DNA from: Protopterus annectens
Lineage: Eukaryota > Chordata > Ceratodontiformes > Protopteridae
Direction: 5' to 3'
NCBI RefSeq assembly: GCF_019279795.1
Contig: NC_056747.1
Coordinates: 1,002,486,906 to 1,002,550,905, forward strand
Length of the DNA: 64,000 bases
The position numbers were made by a program, and so were the translations under genes. Numbering within the stretch: position 1 is the stretch's first letter; each line of letters starts with the position of its first letter. Shown piece by piece: positions 1-13,551 of this stretch. The notes under the pieces were generated by a model, which was not told the origin of the DNA, did no database searches, and was given only the letters and a program-made list of their open reading frames with translations.

Positions 1-400
1 CACTTCTGTAAATGACTATATTAGTTACCTTTTTTTCTTCCCTTTGCTTGCCTCCCCATTTCACCACTTTCCTATCAACCCCATTTTTACTCCTTTAATC
101 TGGTCAAAAATATAATCACACACAACACACATGGCCAGAAATGGCCCATAATAAAGTCTTCACTATTTGGCCTCTACATTTGCACAGCGTTTGGCATTGT
201 ACATCAGTACTGAGTGGTGCTGAATGGCTGTTCATGTCCTATTGCAAAACTGGTGAGTTCTTCCTGTTGGCCACACTATTCTGGTTATCTTCATGCAATA
301 CTGCTTAAACTCACTGTGCTAGAAGAACACAGAGTTAAAGTAGAGTAAAGGCACTACATTTAAACAGTTACTCTGACAGTTCTTACATTGCTGGAGGCAA
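1..400. other. Unassigned low-copy sequence
   Basis: No gene is visible. Positions about 30-85 resemble 24160-24215; both carry a C/T-rich stretch with 'atttcaccactttcctat'. The same dispersed repeat is therefore probably present at the window edge and beside the Myb/SANT-like gene remnant at 20-23 kb. The family is not recognised. Confidence 0.5.
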
Positions 401-404
401 CAAA

Positions 405-475
405 GTGTAATGACATAAATCACTTGACTAAAAATTGTTTTCACCCATGGCATCAAGGGTTCAATTCCAGCATCT
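405..475 (+). repeat. Possible tRNA-like SINE head
   Basis: The segment contains 'gggttcaattcc', a good match to the RNA polymerase III B box (GGTTCGANNCC). A weaker A-box-like stretch lies about 45 bases upstream. No cloverleaf or full SINE body is apparent. It may be a decayed tRNA-derived SINE head, one of many in the window, or a chance B box. Confidence 0.35.
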
Positions 476-807
476 CACATAATTTCTTAGTGTGTTGTTA
501 TATGCCTATGATATTTTTAAAACACATCTTCACATTTGCCACAGTTATGAGTACTGGCCATAAAAAGAATATTTGAAGTGACATCCATCCCCACAGCTAT
601 GAGATATTTGTCCAACCTTGTTCTGCTTGTCATAAGCCTGTTGTCCCTCTACTAACTCTTCTGTCAGCTGTGCTATGCTGCAGAGCATGGCAGTTTAATA
701 ATGAAAACAAACCAAAAACATGTCCATGAATGTTCCATTGTACCAAACATTATTATGTGTATAATCATGTCTCCTTGTATTCACCCATTCACTTCTACCC
801 CTCTTTA

Positions 808-813
<6 letters not shown>

Positions 814-882
<69 letters not shown>
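814..882 (+). repeat. (TG)n microsatellite
   Basis: About 34 dinucleotide units, with interruptions at the 3' end. The long Val-Cys or His-Thr open frames across it are repeat artefacts. Confidence 0.95.
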
Positions 883-883
<1 letters not shown>

Positions 884-1885
884 TGTGTCTGTATCTCTTA
901 GTCTCATGGATGTAAAGGTTAACTCATGATTTCTGAATACTCTCTTGACCCTGCTGATGGATAATACCAATGTTACCTTGATTTAATAGGTTATCAGTGC
1001 TCCTGTAGTGTGCAGGTCTTATAAATCTGCTGTAGGATTCCTTTGTGTTATGTTCAGGTGATGATCAGATGTATAAATGTACATTTACATCTTGTTATGG
1101 CTTATAACCCAGCAGCAGGAAATGTTCTTAAGGACTGTTTTCAGAGATCTCTTTCCTCTGTGTCTGTTTCCTATCCATCTGTCTACCCCTTTCCCCTACA
1201 TAAGTATGATACATCTGCCTATCACATAAACTGTAAGGTGGGTCACAAATTATATAACTGTCAAAAATCAATTCCCCCATGGCTCCATTATATTTTAGAT
1301 GTCCCACAGCTTCTTCAAACAGATGTATATAGATGTCACTCTATATCTCCTCTGTCCTTATCTCATGCAATTCATGCTACAGAACAAAACATATTCTGAT
1401 TGAGAAGGCATGTAATAACAACGCACCATTAGGATGTTTATGAATGTGCCAGGACAGTACCTCCTATATCTTCTACAGCCCTGTGTCTGTCATTACCTAC
1501 TCTGTCCTATCAGAATATACTGTAGCATCTTTAGTAGGATGATGGATAAAATGTTCATCTAATACGATGTGCAAACTGTCCTTACTGTGAAGAAGCATAC
1601 CATACACACTTTCCAGGATGCCTGGCCCTACACAAATAGTTAGCATATCTGCTGAGTCATACTAATCACTTCAAAAGATGTACATCCTCTTGTCATTTGT
1701 AGCAAGCTGTACATAAAATTAACTTGTGATTTGCAGTGAGGCCTGCAAAACAGCTTGTAGTATTGAGTTAAGCATTACTGATACAATTTGGGAAGATACA
1801 TATGTTAGCGTAGTCATTGATATTCCCATTTGCAGTCCTGATCACATTTACTTAGCTAATGACATCCTGACATACTTTGTAAAAA
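883..1885. other. No recognisable gene
   Basis: AT-rich sequence without a recognisable domain. The 118-codon frame at 1043-1399 has no motif or coding-like composition that I can support. Confidence 0.5.
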
Positions 1886-1888
1886 ACA

Positions 1889-1965
1889 AGAGTACCAGGT
1901 GGATTTGAACCCTGGCTCATCTGTACTGTGAACAGAAGCTCATTGTTCTTCCACTCTATGTCACA
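1889..1965 (-). repeat. tRNA-like SINE head
   Basis: On the minus strand the segment ends in 'ccagggttcaaatccacc', a perfect B-box-like match flanked by a short complementary T-arm (ccagg/ccacc). A plausible A-box region ('catagagtggaag') lies about 45 bases upstream. No functional tRNA is claimed. A decayed tRNA-derived SINE is the likeliest origin. Confidence 0.5.
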
Positions 1966-1969
1966 GAGA

Positions 1970-2845
1970 AAGCTAGGCAGCAGTTCTATTATCCACATGC
2001 AGTACTGTCCAAAGTGCTGAGGGCCACGCATTGCCACTGAGCCTGTTTGCGTGCAGGAAGGCGTACTACATTAAAATTTTCACTATTTTTCTTAAGCAGA
2101 GAACCGTGTTTGCTCAGTGCTTAATGTCACGCAGATGAGAAAGGCAATGCCAACAGTTATTTATGTAATAAAACTTTAGCCCCAACATTTCAAAGATAGA
2201 CTACAGCATGCATATCATTGTATCTGCAAGCAATTTCCCCCAAAACATATATTGCAAGCCTGACACATGGAACATTACCAGCAAACAGATTTATTTTGCA
2301 GTTAGCCCCAATCAGGTCAGTTACTGTATGTCCATATTTGTGCACAGTTTGGAAATGAGTACCAGTAGACACTGCTACTTCACAAGTCCAAGTTGAATTC
2401 CTGAAATTCAAATCATGCATGTGCTACTACTTTGCCATCATTCTTGCAAATCAGCTTCTCGGTGATGCACTTTGTGAAGAGATGTATAACATGTCTAATT
2501 CTGGTTACTGGGCTGTAATCCTCCAATACATAAGAAATGCATTCATAAACACAAGACAAGGGCAATGACGTGTGCTTGACTGAATGCATACTTTCTGATA
2601 CTCATGCATCCGCTGCAGCAATGCACTTGCAAATGATATATCAGTACTTTGGCCATTGTCAGACAAACTCAAGAAATACATTGCCTAACAGCACTGTCAT
2701 ATTTGGTGAGGGTTATTGTAATGGTGAACATTGGTCATGCATAATCATATCTCACTGATATTGTCAATAATTTTTATTAATGTGGACATACCTTTGTCTG
2801 AATATGAAGACATATAACTCCATCATTGCACTATTGCTGTTTCTC
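1970..2845. other. No recognisable gene
   Basis: Only short frames without recognisable motifs on either strand. Not assigned to any repeat family. Confidence 0.5.
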
Positions 2846-2847
2846 AA

Positions 2848-2960
<113 letters not shown>

Positions 2961-3164
2961 TCATTTATAGAAAATTCTGAAAAACAGGTACATGTCTGTC
3001 TCGCTTCTACAAGATGCATTCATGACAGCTTATCTGACCTAGGTTGCCAGCATGTATTTCTAACTACTTTTACAAACTGTGCTCACACAATCATAACCCA
3101 AATCCTGGCTTTGCACCCAAGTCTCATAACAGTATACATTACTGGCAACACTATGATGATGTAA

Positions 3165-4330
<1,166 letters not shown>

Positions 4331-4785
4331 TAAGTCTACAGGTGTGTGTCGGTTGTATATGATGGTCATTTTGAATTTCTTCTCATTTGACTTCCACTCA
4401 GGAGAATCTTTTATATAGCCCCCTGAATTCAACATCGCCTTTTTCCCCTCTGTCCACATAACATCTTTTGTGTGGAACACTGAGGATGTCACCATCTGAA
4501 AGATGCATAAACACATCATGAAGCAGAGTCCCTCCATGACCCTCTTCAAGCTATCATCAGATCACTGGATGTGTGTTTGCTACATCACTCATAGGGTGGT
4601 GCCCATGTCCTATAAGAACAGAGGCAGTCTGTAATAAAATCAAACATGTGAGCATATACCCCTACTATCTGCCCTCACCTAGAGATAGTGATTTGTGTTT
4701 TAGTGGGATAATAATAGCTAGGCTTATATGGGCTCCTGACCATTAGCCTAGTAATTTATATGACCCTATGAACATTGTACATGTC
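4331..4785 (+). pseudogene. CR1-type LINE, 3' end remnant
   Basis: The end (about 4704-4775) matches the CR1-like 3' tail found several times here: 'aatagctaggcttatatgg' followed by 'agcctagtaa' and 'gaccctatgaac'. Upstream, the plus strand weakly resembles the last part of a LINE ORF2 (a phenylalanine-rich stretch, then 'VWNTEDV'). Stops and frameshifts are frequent. Calling the tail is safer than calling the coding part. Confidence 0.5.
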
Positions 4786-5040
4786 AATGTTGTTGTCACC
4801 CACATGTGCTATGTTAAGGGGTGAATGTACTGTAGTCCTATAATGGTATATTCAAATCTGGGATTTGAGCTATTGTATTGATGTCCACTGCTGCTATTTG
4901 GTTACATGTTCCTTCCACAACAGTTTCAGCAATATGCCTCCTGGGACTGGGGACATAGAATGATGCTATCTATATTGTTGCCTTACTAGGGCATGTGTTC
5001 TTGTAGTGGAGTATATCAACATTATATGAAGTCCTCATGC

Positions 5041-5146
5041 AACCATCGCAGTGACAACTGTAGTATGGCACAGGTGTGCATGTGTACACCTGAACCATCA
5101 CAGTGACAGCTGCAGTATGGTGCAAGTGTGCATGTGTATACATAGC
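5041..5146 (+). repeat. Two-copy ~52-bp tandem duplication
   Basis: Two adjacent copies begin 'aaccatcgcagtgacaactg' and 'aaccatcacagtgacagctg' and end in 'gtgtgcatgtgta'. They differ at a few sites. The flanking DNA (4790-5650) holds no recognisable gene. Confidence 0.7.
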
Positions 5147-5660
5147 ATCTGAAACTTTTACCTTTCATACAGCAGTATTATGTCATAGTGATTATATGGG
5201 TACATACTCCTGGGTTCATCAACATGTTGCAATGCTGTTATATAAACAAACATATAACATTGTGAGATTCACTTGTAACCTTGGCAAATTCAATGTACGG
5301 ACTAGTGTTGCTTTTCACAAGGATTATACTTGTGCTTCCCAAAAGCATCATGTGACTGTCAACATTTTTGTCAACTGTTCTGCATAAACTGCAGCAATCT
5401 CAATTGCAATGTGCCCATATATGGTGTCAGGGCCATCACCCACACATTTCCACTGATAAACACATTGGCATATGATGTACAACTGATGCAATACTGTGAA
5501 ATAGATAGCGTTGTATAACTGTATTAACATTTCCACTGTGTCACATGTGATTCATACCCAAGGTTTTATTTGGGGGTGATGTACAGCTTGATCACTTCTA
5601 AATTCACTCATTAGATTGAGATGCTTCAGACAATATACATTGCTATAACGTGGCAGATGC

Positions 5661-6767
5661 ATGCAATACCAACTGTGCATAGGAAATCCACTCCTAATAG
5701 TGTGGTATTTGTATGTGTTGATCTATACAAAAGGCAAACATCTTTATCTGGCTGATACCTTATCCAGATTGTCCAGAAATACAATGGAACAGCTTGATGC
5801 AGAGAATTTTGACTTTGACATAATGGACGTGTGTAAATTTTCTATCACAAGACTTGATGAGCTGAGAAATCATACAAAGACTGATCCAATTTTGCAAAAG
5901 CTCAGCCACTACATTAATGTTGAATGGCCGTCAAAGCAATCTGGTGTACGACCAGATGTGCAAACTTATTTTCCTTACAGAGATGGGATGTTGATGGAAA
6001 TTGGCATTATTTTCAAAGATCCTAGAATTGCTCCTGCTTCCTTGCAACATGAATATAGTCATATTTTGCATCATGGTCACCCAGGTTCTGAATCTACTAA
6101 AAAAAGGGTGAGAGAGCTAGTATTTTGGCTTTCTCTAGTAAAAGACATTGATAAAATACTTTCTTCTTGTTCAGCATGCAATAGTACTAAACTACATTTG
6201 CAAAGAGAACCACTTCAGCTAAGTCAAGTTTCTGAACTACCTTGGTCAACAGTAGCCACTGATTTATTCGAGTGGAACAATCAGCATTACTTAGTACTGG
6301 TAGACTATTATTCAAACTGGTTTGAGACTGATTTACTACCTAACCTAACATCCACTGCTGTTATCACTGATTTGAAATGTCATTTCTCAGTCCATTGTAG
6401 TCCACACAGAGTTATTTCTGACAATGGTGCACAATTTACTAGTCAGTTGTTTCAGAAATTTGCAAGAGAATGGGACTTTGTACATGTTACCAGAAGTCAA
6501 GAATATCCACAGTCAAATGGACTAGCTGAACATGCAGTACAGAGTGCAAAGCAATTACTTGAAAGGTCAAAGCTCAACAATACCGATGTCTTTTTGAATT
6601 TACTTAATCTCAGAAACATACATGACGATATACTTGGCTCGCCTGCTCATAGACTTCTATCCAGGAAAACTAGAACAACATTGCCTATTAGTTCCAGTTT
6701 GCTAAGGCTTAAAGCTAAGAATAACAGAACCATTAGAGCCCAGTTATTCAGGAGGCATTCTTTCTAG
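5661..6767 (+). pseudogene. pol: Ty3/Gypsy pol remnant: RNase H end plus integrase
   Basis: A 5'-truncated Gypsy pol. 'KGKHLYLADTLSRLSR' is the RNase H/integrase boundary. An HHCC zinc-binding module follows (HEYSHILHHGHPG, then CSACNSTK, about residues 130-172). The rve integrase core then shows all three acidic residues in context: ATDLFEW (about 200), ISDNGAQF (about 253) and SNGLAEHAVQ (about 290). RT, protease and gag are absent upstream. The frame is open for 368 codons, so decay is modest. The first ~25 residues are poorly conserved and the annotated start is only the first Met of the open frame. The frame breaks near 6767 before the C-terminal module. Confidence 0.88.
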
Positions 6768-6821
6768 AAGTCCATCTATGGTAAATTGAGCAGATTTCTT
6801 TGTCCATTGAAAGGATAGACA

Positions 6822-7199
6822 GTGAGGCTACAAACGGCAAAAGGTTTCGACTGGATTGGTCAAGTAACAGGTATATGTACTGAGCTGAGATCCTACTTCG
6901 TAGAATCTAAGGGTGTGGAGCACAGTAGAAATTGCAGACATCTTCTTCTTGTACCAGAATTGATATTGCAGCATTGTTCCTGTGATACAGACTCTAAATT
7001 TCAGAGCAATCCAGACAATGTTCCTGTGGCAGAACGTGTCTTAACTTCTATTTCCATTCCTGATGATGTTCCTGATGTACCTGAGGTTGGTCATTCAGTA
7101 AAGACAGTCCCAGTTGCTAAATCTGATTCTAAATTTTATGTCACATGTTTTGGTCATATTTCCAGACCTAGTGTGGAATACACAGCGACCTGGACTTGA
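6822..7199 (+). pseudogene. pol: Gypsy integrase C-terminal module
   Basis: The start, 'MRLQTAKGFDWIGQVTGIC', then 'LRSYFVES' and 'SRNCRHLLLVPEL', fits the DNA-binding C-terminal part of Gypsy integrases, where a similar 'R(R/C)NRRHL' block precedes a low-complexity tail. It lies about 50 bases downstream of the core and in another frame, so one or more indels separate it from the core. The stop at 7199 is a plausible natural pol end: about 110 bp of non-coding sequence follows, then a purine-rich tract and an LTR-like segment. Confidence 0.7.
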
Positions 7200-7313
7200 T
7201 TGTATATATGTGTATCTAGTTTTGTATAATTGCATGACAGATAATTATTTGTATTGCTTGCATGTCAACTGTTATTGTCAATATTGTATAACCTATTTCA
7301 CAAAGAAAGAGGA

Positions 7314-7569
7314 TGTAGAACAAAGCATGTTTGCTGTATCTTTAAGAAGCATGTCAAGGACTGAACATGCATATAAATAACAAGCATGTGGTGATCTCAG
7401 TGCCATTTTAAGAATGCAGCCAGAGAATGAGTATGTATGAGTATAATAGCTAGTTTAGATATAAGTTTACCTAAGTTAAAGTTAATAAAACTTGATCCTG
7501 ATGTGTTTGTACATAATAAAGCTGCTTGAACAGAACCCACAAAGTCTTGTCTATTGTATCCTGACTTCA
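7314..7569 (+). mobile_element. Probable Gypsy 3' LTR
   Basis: A purine-rich tract 'aaagaaagaggatg' runs into TGTAGAACA, which would start the LTR at 7314. The segment ends TTCA at 7569, giving a 256-bp TG...CA unit. It contains a TATA-like 'atataaataa' near 7371 and AATAAA at 7515-7520. No 5' partner is in the window, so the ends rest on signals rather than on an LTR pair. Confidence 0.5.
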
Positions 7570-7786
7570 CGAGCGACAACCTGTTTTCTATTTCTTGTAT
7601 TTTTTTGTCTCTCACCTTAATCAAGTATCTTGTTCTTATGGAAATACAACTTCTTGGTGTTGTATGCCTAGATCCTAATGTTAAACATTTTTTTTTTATT
7701 TTTAGCATTTAAGCAAATTATTTTTCAAAACTTTCTACATTCCTTCTGCAGTTTTTCCACTGAATGCATTACTCCAATTAGTTTTA

Positions 7787-8483
7787 CAGTAAACTCTCAG
7801 TTAACCAGAACTCAAGCAACCAGTAAAAACATGAAGAAATAAAGTAAAGAATGAACAATTCAGTTTTTCATGTGTTGCACTTTCTGTTTCCCCCCACAGA
7901 AACATAGCTTATGTTTTTAGAGTTTTAGAGTTTTAAAAAGGAAAATACAAATAAATTCCCCCTCTCTCTCTCCAACCTGAGAACAAGTCAAACCAAACAG
8001 CTCAAATCGCCAACATGTCAACACTCACTCCATACTCACTCAGCCAGTTTGCATCAGATTGCACATTCTCTCTTCAAGCTTTCATACATGCATTCACTCA
8101 CTTTCTCTCTCCAGTCTCTCACACACTCTGTCACCAGCTTTCCTACATCTCTTGGATTTCTCACACACTTTCACTTCTGCTTTCATTCATGCATTCACTC
8201 CCTCTTTGTCTCTCTCTGATCTTTTACACACACACACTCTTCAGCTTTCATACATCTCTCCAGTCTCTCACACACGGTCGCTTCTGTGTCATAAAATATT
8301 ATTATTCCAGCCAGGCTTTTAATTACTGTATTTCAATATTAAAATCACATCAATACTGTGTTTATGGTATGGTATGGTATGGAATAGTATAGGGCACAGT
8401 ATTTATCAGGTCTATTTTTATAGTAACTCTCAGGCAACCAGAAGCTACACTTATCCGGCATCTGCCAATCTGAGAATTTACTG
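7787..8483. mobile_element. Non-autonomous pogo/Tigger-like DNA transposon
   Basis: Imperfect terminal inverted repeats start CAGTAAACTCTCAG and end CTGAGAATTTACTG. Both are flanked by TA (7785-7786 and 8484-8485), the target duplication of the Tc1/mariner/pogo superfamily. The interior is TC-rich and non-coding; 'ctctctcacacac' motifs recur between 8060 and 8290. It sits between the Gypsy end and the CR1 ORF1 remnant. Confidence 0.75.
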
Positions 8484-8489
8484 TACCTA

Positions 8490-9110
8490 GTGACTGTTTT
8501 GCTTCCTTATAATCTGTTGTTATTCTTCTGACCTGACTCTCCTTTCTGTATGTGATTTGTGAAAAATATGACCTAACACCTGTAGAAGCTATGCTAAGAT
8601 TGCTCTAATTTCCCTACTAGCAGTCAAAGAGTCCTTGTGGATGAGGTTGTTTGTACCAACATGAATAAAAACAGATCATACTTCCTTACATTAAGGTGTT
8701 CTAAGGCCTGTCTCACATTATTTATTTTTGCTCTTGGCAAGCATAACACTAGTTGATGTTTATTATATTCTCTGAAATGTATCACTTCCTCTCTAATAAC
8801 TGAATCTCCAATTACAAGAATATTTTTTCTGATCAGATCTGAAGAATCTTCAACTTCTCATTCAGTAATACCTGCTCTATCAATTGTTACAAAGGAATGA
8901 TCTTCATCACCATTAGTCTTATTAATCCAACTGTTTTCATTGCTTATTAAGTTTGCAAGCATACAGTTCTCATCCAGCTGCCTTTGTGCATCCACTGCTT
9001 GAGCCACGTTGTCAACATCTGTCTTACCCCTCTTTTTTCTTACAGTAATGTTCTTTGATCCTTCTATCTTCAGTCTTTCTTTCTTCCTTTTCACCTGCCT
9101 TTTGGACCTA
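8490..9110 (-). pseudogene. CR1-type LINE ORF1 with esterase (SGNH-like) domain
   Basis: Reading the minus strand from about 9110, a Lys-rich segment (KRKKERLKIEGSK) is followed by an acidic linker. Then comes 'NILVIGDSVIREE', the GDS nucleophile block of SGNH hydrolases (GDS codons at 8801-8809). 'LVLCLPRAKINNVRQALEHL' follows, then in a shifted frame 'HVGTNNL', the conserved GTN block. This order is known for the esterase domain of CR1-like ORF1. One TGA stop near 8858 and a frameshift near 8655 show decay. The TA-flanked transposon abuts the 3' side. Confidence 0.72.
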
Positions 9111-9189
9111 TTTGCCAGTATTGTGATGGGGAAAGCAACTATTTTTTTAGATTGTCCGATGGCAGCTTGTCAGCAGCTAAGGTGGTGGA

Positions 9190-11150
9190 TTTTAATTTAG
9201 GCAAAAGCTTTTTTTATAACAGAGGCGGGTACTTGGAATGAGGTTGAAGTGTTGGGAGAGATTTGGATTTGTTGACAGGATAGAGAGTGAGAGAAACAGA
9301 AGTGGCAGAGTCAATGTTAGCAAAGGACAATATGATCTGTTTAAAGGACTTGATGAACTGGGAGGACATTGATTCAGTACAGTTACTGGTTGTTGGTGAA
9401 GGAATGGTAGTTTGGTCATGCTGTAGTAACCTATTTAGGGATTACCAGTTTTTTTGCTATTTGTATTGAAGGTCACTATAGTATGTTTGTTTATCTAGTT
9501 TGATATGGAGTTTAGTAAAGTTTCTTAGGTGCCTAAATACTTGTATTGCGTTTTGAAACTTATGTTTACATTTTTCTTTCCATGCTTTGTCACATTCTAA
9601 CATTAGTTGTTTTGTTTCCTTACTTAGCCATGGCACAGGGTTGGACCTGATCATTTCATTGTGGATTGGAGTTAAGATGTTAAGTATTTTAAGGAAAATG
9701 TCATTGAAGTGGGAGACTGCAGAATCTAGTGGCATGGATTTTAGCATATTCTAGTTATACTGAGGTAGTATTTTAATAAAGGTGTCTTTGTCAAATGAGG
9801 TTGAATTTCATATTTGGTTATTTATGATTTCTTAGATCTGGCTAGTATAGCTTCTAATGGCATACATTGGCAGGTGATCATATATGGTGTCTAATGGACA
9901 TCCAACTGCAATTACCTTGGCTGGTTTATTGGTGAGCACCCAGTCTAAGGGTAATTGCCTACTGGAGTTTTTGTCAATTCTAGTGGGGGATGAAATTAAT
10001 TGAGTAATGCCATATAACTGTATGGATTGTAGTACTGTTTATAAGCTGCCAGTCTATATTTAAGTCTCCTACAATGAGGGTTTCATACTGGATGGTATGA
10101 GATATCCAGTGAAGGAGATTTTTGGCAGTATTGATGTTGTTACCTGTTGGGATCTATAACTTTGCGATACAGATTGTTTTTCTATTATTCATTTTTAGTG
10201 TTGCTAAAATGATCTCAGCATTTTTAGGATATCTTGCTTAAGTAGGGTAATATTTAGGGAGTTTGTATAGAGAATTGCAACACTTCATGCTCACTTGTTT
10301 ATCCTGGGTCTATATCATATGAGCAAATTGCACAAATTGCAAACACTCATAATATCAAACATACCAGACCTCAAAGTGCTTTTTCTGAGATCACGGTACA
10401 GTGAAAAATGGGATATTTGCCCCTTCCTCACTGTAGTGCAATCTCAGAGTTGGAATATATATTTAGCAGGGGGTGTAGGGGGCACAATAGCAAGTTCAAG
10501 GTACAGTATGTTCGATATTATATGCGTTTGCAATTTGTGTGATTCGCTCATATGATATAGACCCATTTATCCTATCAATGTGGGTTATATTAAATCCTGT
10601 AGAGGGTGATGTCTTATCAGGTATTTCTGGTTTTAGTCAGGTGTCTGTGTCAATGACTATATCTGGGGAGTGGACAACGAGGAGGGCATGGATGCAATGG
10701 ATGTTATTAAGCATACTGGTCAAATTCACATATAACAAGTGGAAGTTATATTTGGAGGATAAATGTGTGATGGTAGTGTGGGCACTGAGCAGGGTTTAGT
10801 CTAAGTAGAGCTGTTGGAGGGAACTAAGATTTGGGGAAATATCTTCACTGATCAATTGAGTGGTTCTTCTGTGTAAGGAAGTATATAACCAAATTGGATT
10901 TTGCTTTAGTTCTATTGGTGCCCTGGTGGTTGGATACTTCAGTTTTATGTATTTATGGCTGAATAAATTTAGGGTGGATGAGCAGTAGAGGCTGGGTGAT
11001 GTTGTAAGGGAGAGGAGGGCTGCAGATTTGTTGAGTAGATGTGCATACGGGCGTGAGGTATATTTCTGTACTGGGACAGTTTGATAGTTGGTGATATAGG
11101 CTAGAAAGTAGAGGAGAGTGACATGGAAAGCGTTAGGTAATGACATTTTT
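9190..11150 (-). pseudogene. CR1/L2-type LINE ORF2 fragment (endonuclease and linker)
   Basis: The minus strand around 10570-10720 reads 'LHLLYVNLTSM...', then a 'DIVIDTDTWLKPEI' block, matching the ITETWL motif of apurinic (APE) endonucleases of LINEs. At 9457-9747, 'NPVPWLSKETKQLMLECDKAWK' and 'HLRNFTKLHIKLDKQTYYSD' match the linker between endonuclease and reverse transcriptase (PWxxxE...RDxAW...YRxLRN). The RT itself is not recognised downstream; the esterase remnant at 8.5-9.1 kb follows instead, so two elements were juxtaposed. A MITE (10305-10565) interrupts it. Positions 10800-11146 are probably the upstream part of the same element. Confidence 0.62.
10305..10565. mobile_element. MITE with TGGGTCTATAT terminal repeats (copy 1)
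   Basis: Inverted ends of about 45 bp: TGGGTCTATATCATATGAGC at the left and its complement at 10546-10565. Flanks are 'gtttatcc' (10297-10304) and 'atttatcc', a 7/8 match to an 8-bp duplication. No coding capacity. It splits the LINE endonuclease fragment. Two further members of the family are at 29.7 and 59.6 kb. Confidence 0.8.
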
Positions 11151-12180
11151 AAACATACAGTATATAATTGTTAGTAGGATATAATGGATTAAAATGTTTA
11201 GGCTGCAGTTAAGGATAAATTACTTTATCTGGTAGAGTAGCAAAATATAGTGAATTGTATAATATCAGCTACTCGAGGTTGAGGATTATATATTAGATGT
11301 GTGTTGTGATTGGTTGTGGGGGTGGAGTTGTGGGTGTTTAAATCTAGCAGTAGAGGGGGATGTGGGAACTGGGCTAGGGTAGGGGAGTAGAGTAGTAGGG
11401 GAAACTAAATTACTGATTTCTGATTTTTCTTTTTTTGAGAAGAATGATGGAAGAAAAAGGCAGACATTTATGCAAAGGAGGTGTGTAGTTAATGAATGTG
11501 CACATTGTAGTGAAGATGTATACAAACTTTGACAATATTGGTATAAAACTGGTATTTTTCTTTATGGGAAAGGATAAAGGTAGTGGACAGAAAAGACATG
11601 CTAAATGCCCAGAAGGTAAGAATAGGGTACTTGTTTGACAGGCAGTTATACAATGGAAAACTTAATTTATAAAAAAATGAGGTTGTACTGCATAGGAAAA
11701 TCAACTTTTCTCTAAAATACAGAAACCGAAGACTCAGTTACGCTAAGTGAGAAACTGCAGAGTATAAAGTCATCTACTAAGAGGGTACAAATTTGGCTCT
11801 ACAAAAATCAAAAGTGCAATGGCTTTTTGAGAATAATGTTTCATATTGTTTGCTTCTTTGGCACTACAACCACATCCTACACCATACAGAACACTATTGA
11901 GAAAAGGGCCATTCAAGGAATAGCTTAGAGCTTTTTATAGTAAAAGGCTATCAGGGAAAGTATTTGTTAAAACTGGAGCAGTGGGTCCAGTTTAAAAAAA
12001 CAATGCATTCCATTAATTTACTCAATCTGGTAAAAACATAATCTTCATATATAGCCTGCACATCACCTTGGTTGAGGTTGTTTCTCCTATTTCAATACAC
12101 AATTTTGTTTTGGCATCTTCTAGTGTTTTGGCCTGTTTCAGTTGTAAAGTCATCTTGTTTCAGAGCTCAGCTGTTCTTTC
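11150..12180. other. Unassigned; probably LINE-derived
   Basis: No confident gene. The minus strand frames at 11286-11525 and 11489-11704 have no recognisable motif. Position suggests 5' sequence of the neighbouring LINE fragment, but this is inference. Confidence 0.35.
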
Positions 12181-12440
12181 AGGTTGACAGTTTGCAATTA
12201 TATTAATCCATTTGTGTCTTTTCTCTACAGTTTTGAACTACTTGGTCATAGGTCTTTCACTAGACTTACCTTCTGTAAATTCAAACAATTAACAAATGAT
12301 TTATCTATATTTGATACACAATCTAATATATGGTCACCTCTGATGTTTTGGTTACATACTGCATGTATATGTTCCACAAATTTAAGTTTGTCATTGATAA
12401 AGTACTCCTTGATAGTATAACTGTATGGAGTATTCACCTT
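12180..12440 (-). pseudogene. LINE endonuclease C-terminal fragment
   Basis: The minus strand reads 'LKFVEHIHAVCNQNIRGDHILDCVSNID', resembling the 'PTRGxxILDLVFSN' block near the C-terminus of LINE APE endonucleases. It is short (about 60 residues) and bounded by stops. It may be another piece of the element at 9.2-11.1 kb or an independent truncated copy. Confidence 0.5.
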
Positions 12441-12899
12441 TACAGAAAATGGCTGACTTCTATTTATTTTTCATTTCTGTTAAATGTTATTATTATAACA
12501 GCCTCTAGGCATCTCAAAATGAGCCAGAGTCCCCAAGCAATAAATAGATTATTTCCCAACTATGAACAGGTGAAGCCAGTGGAAGGAAAAAACTGAATAC
12601 TTGTTACAGGCAAGCTCAGAAAGATCTCTTCTGCTTTTTGCATCTGAAAATCTATCAATAGCCAACAAAATGCAGACTTACTTTTATTACTTTGATAAGA
12701 TAAAACCCAGCTTGAATCTTCCCAAAGAGATACTACTACTTTAGTAGTGAAATGTAAACAAGTCTTCATCATTACTTGCAACCTGTGGCAGGAATTTCTG
12801 AAGCTGCCTTTATTTAAAATAATGCAATGAATGTATGCTATAACCTTAAACCAGAAATGTATCCCTGGTTTGGCACCTATGTCTAATGCAAACAGGTAA

Positions 12900-13045
12900 C
12901 CTGTAAATGGTTAATCTCCCAGGTCCATGCTTACACTTATCAAGGGTATCAGAACTTGTTAGAGATTTGGGATGCAAGGCTAGGCTTAAAAAGGTCCTTG
13001 TGGTTGTTAGCCTGATAAACATCTATGAACATGTGAACTGGACTC
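12900..13045 (+). repeat. CR1-type LINE 3' tail
   Basis: 'gctaggcttaaaaaggtcc', then 'ttagcctgataaacatctatgaac', matches the 3' tail shared with 4704-4775 (+), 27187-27285 (-), 34516-34585 (-) and 57206-57262 (-). No coding remnant is recognised next to it. Confidence 0.55.
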
Positions 13046-13551
13046 AGGAAAGACAGCAGCTAATATCTCACAGCACTCCAAGTATAATGGGTAAGTCTAT
13101 TTAACACCTCTACTTTTTCAGGTGAAACAAGAAAATTATGTACTTACATAATGACTGATCTGTTTTGTCTGCTTCCATCCTTGCTCAATTGAAGGGTCTT
13201 TGGATCCATCTTCAGCCACTCTAGACTTTACGATCCATAATTAAGGCTCAACCCCTTACACACAATTCCCTCCTGTCCCCAGCATTACCCAGATTTTGTT
13301 TGCTACTCATCAAGTACAGACATGGTTCCTCACTCAAGGTTGCCTTAGCTAAGTTCACTTACAGAATTTATATTCTTCTTGGATTAGTTAGCAGTTTTTT
13401 GTCAGTAGTTTATTTGTGGTGCCTGTTACCTGTTTTTTCCACTTACCTCTACCCCCCAAAAAAAGCAGATTCTTCTGCTTCTTCCTTTTCTCAACTTTTC
13501 TCACTCTTGGTGCCCTTTCTTTTATAATAGAATAGTAGTATATCTCGCTGT

